DNA of 64,000 bases from Cephalotrichum gorgonifer (taxonomy: Eukaryota; Ascomycota; Sordariomycetes; Microascales; Microascaceae), in NCBI GenBank assembly GCA_900312665.1, contig ONZQ02000021.1, forward strand, positions 24,549 to 88,548. The letters run 5' to 3'. Shown in pieces: positions 57,856 through 64,000 of this stretch. Position 1 is the stretch's first letter, and every line of letters begins with the position of its first letter. Under the pieces are notes generated by a model, which was not told where the DNA came from, did no database searches, and was given only the letters and a program-made list of their open reading frames with translations. A program made the translations under genes and the position numbers.

Positions 57856-59466
57856 ATGAAACCACTATCACTGTTCCAGAAAAGCAGGCAAGCCTCCCAG
57901 TCCGCCGAGCAACCGTCGTCGTCCCCCCTCCTCCGCGACCGCTCCGCCTCCAGCGGCTCCCACCCTGGAGCAGCCTCCACCTCCGCCGACGCCGCCTCCC
58001 TCGCGGCCTCCCTCTCGGACTCCATCGCCAACTCGAGCGCCTACTCCGCCGTAACCCCCACCACCGCCTCGTCCTCGCCCCTCTCCCCGTCCGCCGCTCC
58101 CCTCGCGCACCTCATCCACCCCCTCCGCTTCCTCGCCGGCTCCGTCTTCTCGCGCGTCTACTCGCTGCCGAAGCCGCGCTCCCCGCCCCGCCTCCTCAAG
58201 GTGTGCTAGAAGCGCTCCGAGATCGAGGACGAGCGCGAGATCCTCGAGACCGTCCACGCCGACCTCGCATTCTGGACCAAGTGGTTCGCCACCGGGCCCC
58301 CCGAGGACCGAGCCCTCGCGCGCCTGCTCGCCTGCGTACCCCAGCCCCGCCGCTTCCTCAACCCGGAGGACCTCCGCCTCGCCTTCCCTCAGGTCCTCAA
58401 CGACCCGGAGCTCCCCGGCGGGCCCGTCTTCGGCCTCGTCTTCGACCGCATCCCCCCGCTGTCGGAGTCGTACCGCCGCCACCTCATCGCCGAGTTCGTC
58501 GAGCCGGCGCTCCGCGAGGAGGCGACGAACCACGCCACGAACCAGTACGGCGTGCTGATGCTCCACCTCGGCGCCGACAAGGGGCGTCCCGCCTCGGACC
58601 CGAGGATGGGGAATCGCCCCTTCGCGCTCCCGGAGCTCCTCCTCGAGATCGGGAGGGAGGGCGTCGTGGAGCTGGCGGAGACCATGGCCGCCACGCTCGC
58701 GGTGCTGCACTGGTCCGCGCACCTCGACGGCCAGCACGTCAAGTTCATGGCGGGCGGTCAGCCCTCACGGCACTACCGCACAATCCACCTCTCGCACCTC
58801 CACCGGCTGCACCCGTTCTCGCCCGACATCGAGACCGTGCGCTCCGAGCTCGTGCCGAACTTTCTCGCCAACAAGTCCTGGCCGCGGCCCTCGCTGTCGC
58901 TACCGTCGGCGGAGGGCGAGGGGGAGGTCAAGAGGGATGTCAGAGCGCCGATCTGGCTCGCCTTTCGGAGCCTGTACATCGACGTCTCGATGTACGTCCT
59001 CTACCGCGACCGCGAGATCCTCGGCGAGGACGCCTACTCGAAGCGGTGGTGGCTCCCCGCCCTATTCATCCGCTGCATAGAGGCCACCGCCGACCCAAGG
59101 CCCTCCACGATTCCGCCCGAGTTCGGCCTTCCCCAGGAGCCGTACGTGCGGGGTGAGTACGACGAGTACCGCGAGAGGGGCCCGCGGCCCGGCGACGGGG
59201 AGGGGTCGAGGAGGGGGCCATCGAGGATGTGGGGGGGCAGGTTCAGGAGGGGGGAGGGGGAGAAGCCCCCCGGGGAGAACACTCAGTTTGTCGTGAAGAA
59301 GGAGAGGGAGCTGAGCGGGATTGAGGAGGAGGGTGGGCATGAGGGGGAGGGACGTCTTAGTGGTATTCATGGGCTAGGACTAGGGTTGGAGGAGGAGGAG
59401 AGGGAGGGCGAGGAAGAGGGTGGGGAGGAAATAGGGGAGGATGATATTTTCGCTCGAGCGTGTTGA
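57856..59466 (+). pseudogene. DUF3669-like fungal protein gene interrupted by one in-frame TAG
   Basis: One 537-codon frame from ATG (MKPLSLFQKSRQASQS) to the stop at 59464-59466 is broken only by TAG at 58207-58209 (codon 118). The reading is RLLKVC, stop, KRSEIEDEREILETV. No plausible intron removes it: the only GT..AG pair around it would be nine bases long. Both sides belong together. Downstream are FGLVFDRIPPL, MAATLAVLHWSAHLDGQHVKF and RSLYIDVSMYVLYRD, a pattern I associate with fungal DUF3669 (zinc-finger-associated) proteins of unknown role. The C-terminus is Glu/Gly rich. Codon 118 could be a CAG-to-TAG change. No other damage is seen in 1.26 kb, so the change is recent, or an assembly error, or read through. 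Confidence 0.8.
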
Positions 59467-60387
59467 AGGGGGGCCGGGCACGGGCATCGGGACTGCGGCT
59501 ATCCGCCGAGGGGGGTTCACGGTCTGGTGAGCACCTCTGGCCAGACTCAGCTCGAACACGCCCATCCCCCAAACCCGCTCCACCTCAACCCTGGCCATCT
59601 CTCCCCTCTTCCAAGGTTAATATCTTCCGAGATACCAAGAGCTCAAGTGGTTCAAGCTCTCTCTCCATTTTCAGCGAGATATTCTCGAAGTTTTTGTCCG
59701 CCATCTCGCCGCACCAAGCAGCTTCCTAGCTTCTTCCCAAACCTCTTAGTGACTGGAAGCAGAACAAAGGTTTCAAATTAATCTCGAGCTTTAACTCTTT
59801 GTCTTTTTTCTTCTCCTTCTGTGCCCGTCTTGCCCTCTATCGCCCCCATTCTCAAATGCATATATCCCGTGATCCAAAACGTCCCATCGTAAAGTATACA
59901 ACGCATCCAATGCCGCTACAACAAAAAAAAAAGCCAAAAGCCAATCCCCTCTTTCCATACTGCAAATCCAAACGTTAGGCTTACCCCCGACACACGGAAC
60001 CTAAGTAGGTCCCGGTGGGTACCGTACGCGGACGGGGTGCGCACAAGCGAGGAGGGAAATGCACGGAAAGCGATGGTATAGAGAGAGAGAGAGAGAGAGA
60101 GGCAAACAATAGAGCCTGACATGCTCCTCCCCATCAACCAACTCCATCCAAACGCAACGGTTTCTGTTTTCAATCCTAACCATTGTAAGCCGCCCCTTCT
60201 TGTTTCTCCCCCTTTTTCTTTCCAGCCAGCCCCTGCCAACCCCCGAGAATTCACCTTTACGCCAGTTTCGTCCAAAAAAAACAGTACGCAAAAAGACAAT
60301 GACAAAAAAAAACCAAGTCACCCCTGATACAAAATGAGGCATCTACCCCTAAAAGAACACTTCCACTCCGTATTTCCCCGCCCCCCT
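59467..60387. other. Convergent 3' spacer
   Basis: 921 bases between facing genes, with A- and T-rich 3' UTR-like sequence and the (GA)n tract listed separately. Confidence 0.5.
60081..60101. repeat. (GA)n microsatellite
   Basis: About ten perfect GA units in the 3' region of the PRPP synthetase gene; on its coding strand this reads (TC)n. Confidence 0.9.
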
Positions 60388-61872
60388 TTACATAGGAACG
60401 TGGTGGAAGAGGTAGCTAACACTCTCCCCGTTGTGCGTTCTCCTGATCGCCTCCGCCAGGGTCCTCGATATGTCGATGACCTTCAGCTTCGGGCACCGTT
60501 GGATCTTGTCGCCCAGGGGGGTGGAGTTCGTGACGACGAGGCGGCTGAGGACCGAGTTGTTGATCGTGTCGATGGCGTTTCCGGAGAGGATGCCACTAGA
60601 GAGTGGTTTCCGTTGGTTAGTCTTCAGGAAAGCTCAAAAAAAAAACCAGGTCCTCCCACACGAGATGGAGCCCTGGACTTTCTGGTGGGGTAACCAGGGG
60701 GAAGGAAGTACGTACTGGGTGACAATGGCTAGGATCTCCTTAGCGCCATGCTCCTTCAGCGTCGACGCAGCCTTGGCGAGCGTGCCGCACGTATCCGCCA
60801 TGTCGTCGACCAGGATTGCAATCTTGTCCTTCACGTTGCCGACGAGCACCATCCTCCCGACGACGTTGGGCCTGGGCCTCTCCTTGTGGATGAGCGCGAA
60901 GGGGACGTCGAGGCGGTCGGCCATGGAAGTGGCGCGTTTCGCACCGCCGGCGTCGGGGGAGACGATGACGAGGTTCTCGATATCAAGGTTCTCGCGGACC
61001 CACTTGAGGACGGACGGTTCGGCGTAGAGGTTGTCAACGGGGACGCTGAAGAAGCCCTGGATCTGGGAGGCGTGGAGGTCGACGGTGATGACGTGGTCCT
61101 GTTTTGTCGCTGGGAATTAGCGTCTCCGTCATATCACATGTGGGTAGGTAGCTGGCTGCGACAGATGAAAAAAATGGTGAGCAAAAGGATCCGCGCGGAC
61201 TTACGCATCCGGAGGTCTGCAGCATATTCGCGACCAGCCTCGCCGAGATAGGCGCGCGGCTCTTGTCCTTCTTATCCTGGCGTGCGTAGGGGAAGTTGGG
61301 TATGACGGCCGTGATCCTGCGGGCGCTCGCCGTCCGGCAGGCGTGGATCATGATGAGCATCTCCATGAGCGCGTCGTTGACGTCCCCAGGCGCGGTAGTC
61401 TGGAGTATGAAGACTACGAAGAAACACCGGTCAGAACCCCTCTACCACAAGTGCTCCCTCCCTCTCCCGGTGCATCGGTCGCCATAGCTCCAGCGGAGCC
61501 CACGATAGCTCGCGCAATGACGATTCGGGGCAGGGGAGGGTCCCAGAGCGGGAAGAACATACCATCCTCGTCACGAACCGACTCGCCAATAGTGATGGAC
61601 GTCTCCCGGTTCGAATACGGAATGCTCATCGTCTTCGCGACCTCGATGCCGAGCCTGCAACAGAGACGAAAGTGCGTCAGAAAAACGAACCTCTCCCACA
61701 CCGAAGTCGCCACCTAAACCGTCGGATCCTCCCGCCCGCCCAAGCAAGTTCTCCCTCCACGACGATACGGAAATGAACGAGAGAAGGCCCAAACGTACCA
61801 GTTCGCGACCTGGGCGGTGAGCTCCGGGTGGCTCGTCCCGCTAATCAGCTTGATCTCGTTCGGTGACGCCAT
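60388..61872 (-). CDS. prs: Ribose-phosphate pyrophosphokinase (PRPP synthetase)
   Basis: Makes 5-phosphoribosyl-1-pyrophosphate from ribose-5-phosphate and ATP, the entry point to purine, pyrimidine, histidine, tryptophan and NAD synthesis. Five exons (61872-61799, 61654-61563, 61413-61205, 61098-60716, 60595-60388) join in phase to 321 residues, the normal length. It starts MASPNEIKLISGTSHPEL and contains NFPYARQDKKDKSRAPISA (ATP site), VDLHASQIQGFF (PRS signature), SPDAGGAKRA and the PRPP-binding loop ILVDDMADTCGTL, ending with NSTPLGDKIQRCPKLKVIDI. It is a catalytic-type, short subunit without the non-homologous insertions of some yeast PRS proteins. The spacer to the XPT1-like gene is head to head. 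Confidence 0.96.
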
Positions 61873-63775
61873 GTCGTAAACGGCAACTAGAAATCGAGTT
61901 CACTGGTATCAGTTGGTGCTGAAGATGAGTGTGGTTGGGATCGCGCGTGCTCGATCTCGACCTTGAAAACCAGTTCAATGCTTCTTTTCGGGCTTTTTTT
62001 CCTCCGGGATTGCAGCAGTAGCAGAGAGGGTGGAACTTGGGGTGCCCGGGGGGGGCCAAAATCCTAAGTCCCAAGGGAGGGAAAAACGTGCAGTCACGGA
62101 AAAAAAATAAGGGTGGGGCGGCGATTGTTCGGGCGAGCCGCGGGGTTAGGAGAGTATCCGAGGCGGGAGAGGCGGGAGAGTAATAAACCTAGTAACATGT
62201 ACTCGTACTCGTACGGCGTACACCGCCAGGAGTAATAGTCCCAGTAGTCCCGCCGTTCAAGGCAAGCCGAAACAATCAAGCCTAGGCGGCAAAGCAAAGC
62301 CAAGGCAAAAGTCAAAGCAAAACGAGCTCCAGTTTCCATCTGCTGGTGCTGACCCCAAAAATAGACTTTTTCTTCTTTCTCCCTTACCCATGGTTATGTA
62401 TTTTGTCGCCAGTTGGCGAGCCCCAAATAAATAAAAAGTCTGTCTGGGTCTGGGAAAATATCCACACTCGAGTTTATTCTTAGTCCCGGAGCTAGAAGGG
62501 GACAGGCACGGTGTAACTGATGACGGTGACGAACAGTCCACGCTTTTCGGTCTGGGATAGATTGAGAAACAGAGAGTAAAAGGAGCTGGAAGGGTCAGAA
62601 TGCAAGTCGTGGGACCGACAGGTGTTATATAAAGGGGGACATCACATCCCCGGGTGCACCTTCCTGCAGGCTGCAGGTAGGCGTAAAGTGACCGAGCTGC
62701 TGGGTGGAAAGAGCCGGCCTGCTTCGGTCATCGCATTCAGCTTAGCCTCTGTAGCCACAGCCAGCACATGGGAAAAGCATATTTCCTGTTTTGTCTCCCG
62801 ACGCGTGCCACCTTGTATCACAAACCTTGGTTTCAGAAGCGAACCGATTACTATTAGAGAGTTCACTTGACAATGCAGTGTCTCTACCCCACGGCCGTGG
62901 CTGCCTGCCCTGCCCCAGAGACTGGGTAGTGCTTGCTGCATGCTTGGACGTGCAGCTGGCGCTGGCGCTGGCGGGGATGGCATCCCTAGGTACTTTACAT
63001 GTACATAGTCGTACAATACCGGTGATCCATATTCCTCATGTCTTGAAGGGGTAGTCGACTGGCTTGCACCTGCCCAAGCCGGCCAGACCCGGCGCTAGTC
63101 TGGGCCAGGAAGGAGCCACTGGAGGAACGGTTGCAACAAGGCCAAAAAAAAAAGGAAGAGAAAAAAAAAAGCTTCAGCAAAAATTGCCCAAGCTTGATCA
63201 TGTGCCTCAAAACATCTTGAATCAATCCTCTTTCTTACTCAGTTCCGTATCTTCAATCTTTTCCTCATATCTGCCTTGTAGCCCTCTAAACTAGACTCCG
63301 TTGTGAGCCCTCAGGCTCGAAAATAGAGCAACTTTTACTCATCACGAGCGTACCGCTCATTAACATCCTTGAAGAAAGGGACCCCGCACCAACGGCGGCC
63401 GCCGCCCCTCCATGCTCCACCACACACGCTAGTCTCTCTCGGTTTCCCATCACTTGGTATCATAGGCTTCACATTTTTTTTTCTCTTCTTCGTTTTCTTG
63501 ATCTTGATCTTCAAGCCGCTCATATAAGTACTCCGCGACGGTAAGATCCTGTCGCCCCCCTTGCCCACCCTCGTATCGCAAGACTCTAACTCGGACGCGA
63601 CAAAACCAGACCCCTCGATCGACTCCAGCCGCAAACTCTCCCCCACTACATCACGGACACACCCGTGATAACACCCCACGCAACCCCGCATCAGCCACCC
63701 GTGCGCTCGGCCAGAGACAAATTCTAAAAACACCAAACTACAACACCTCGCGATTCTCGATCGCCAACCGCCAAA
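61873..63775. other. 1.9-kb divergent region between PRPP synthetase and the XPT1-like gene
   Basis: No supported gene. Contains poly-A/poly-T runs (for example A10 near 63157-63166 and T9 near 63474-63482) and a C/A-rich leader before 63776. It should carry both promoters. Confidence 0.5.
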
Positions 63776-63823
63776 ATGGTCGAGAAGATCTACGTAACCT
63801 ACAATGATGTAAGTACAGGTCGT

Positions 63824-63861
<38 letters not shown>

Positions 63862-64000
63862 TCTTCCCTTTACCTCCTCTACCCCTCCTACCTACCATTG
63901 CAAGCCCAACTAACCCGCCCCTTCTCTAGGTCCACAAGCTGTGCCAGGAGGCCGGCCCCAAGATCCTCTCCACCTTCCAGCCCCAGCTCATGATCGCCAT
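63776..64000 (+). CDS. xpt1: Xanthine/hypoxanthine phosphoribosyltransferase (XPT1-like), 5' part only
   Basis: Exon 1 (63776-63808) encodes MVEKIYVTYND. After an intron with donor GTAAGT and acceptor CTCTAG, exon 2 (from 63930) continues VHKLCQEAGPKILSTFQPQL and runs off the window edge. The joined start matches my memory of fungal Xpt1, which uses PRPP to convert xanthine (and related purines) to nucleotides. The catalytic PRPP loop lies beyond the window, so the call rests on about 35 residues. The first intron contains a hexanucleotide repeat. Confidence 0.8.
63825..63861 (+). repeat. (CGCGCC)n hexanucleotide repeat in intron 1 of the XPT1-like gene
   Basis: About six perfect CGCGCC units starting 17 bases after the splice donor. 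The complementary strand is (GGCGCG)n. Length variation here could change intron size but not coding frame. Confidence 0.9.

Noticed and set aside
58205..58209. A micro-intron removing the TAG in the DUF3669-like gene
   Set aside because: The only GT..AG pair around it spans nine bases, far below any spliceosomal minimum.
57666..59156. A 496-codon open frame overlapping the DUF3669-like gene
   Set aside because: Almost entirely Arg/Pro/Leu low complexity and out of frame with the clearly protein-like frame; not taken as a way to bypass the TAG at 58207.

Overview
The window is GC-rich nuclear DNA from a filamentous ascomycete (Pezizomycotina, most likely Sordariomycete-like). The evidence is short introns, mostly 50-90 nt, with GTAAGT/GTATGT-type donors; Pezizomycotina-type protein families (RTA1, DUF3669-like, fungal VWA-Hint, allantoate-type MFS, PL4 lyase); and single-gene transcription units with no operons. 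The species cannot be named from sequence alone. I rebuilt exon structures by hand from splice signals and reading-frame phase; 5' and 3' ends here mean coding ends, not UTRs.

Layout. 1-2.5 kb: an unrecognised fungal protein running off the left edge (-). 4.1-12.2 kb: the complete TOR kinase gene (-). 13.0-19.6 kb: RTF2 (+), glucosidase II beta with a KDEL tail (-), a cyclin-D1-binding-protein-1-like protein (+) and a secreted rhamnogalacturonan lyase (-). 21.9-26 kb: a VWA/Hint-domain protein (+) and a signal-anchored membrane protein (-). 28.4-38.5 kb is looser and more accessory-looking, with long intergenic stretches: a secreted PQQ-type sugar dehydrogenase-like protein, an RTA1-family membrane protein, an allantoate-type MFS transporter, a secreted SGNH esterase and an acyl-protein-thioesterase-like hydrolase (all +).

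39.9-51 kb: a coiled-coil protein (+), a 3-ketoacyl-CoA thiolase (+), a large LRR protein (-) and a cytochrome P450 (-). 53-64 kb: DPM3 (+), a nuclear-looking basic protein (-), an oxidoreductase-like-domain mitochondrial protein (+), a DUF3669-like gene broken by one in-frame stop (+), PRPP synthetase (-) and, head to head with it, the start of an XPT1-like phosphoribosyltransferase (+) at the right edge.

Functionally the window mixes core housekeeping (TOR signalling, ER glycoprotein quality control, dolichol-phosphate-mannose synthesis, fork termination, PRPP supply and use) with carbohydrate and lipid genes. I found no CRISPR, rRNA, convincing tRNA, intact transposon or biosynthetic cluster. 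The observations most worth checking are: four evenly spaced CCAAT-N10-CG-rich modules upstream of the RTA1 gene; a run of CCGGGG (CreA-type) sites upstream of the rhamnogalacturonan lyase; a six-run G-quadruplex motif on the transcript strand just after the LRR stop codon; the nonsense codon in the DUF3669-like gene; a one-base phase conflict in the first TOR intron; and the VWA protein with an intact-looking Hint nucleophile.
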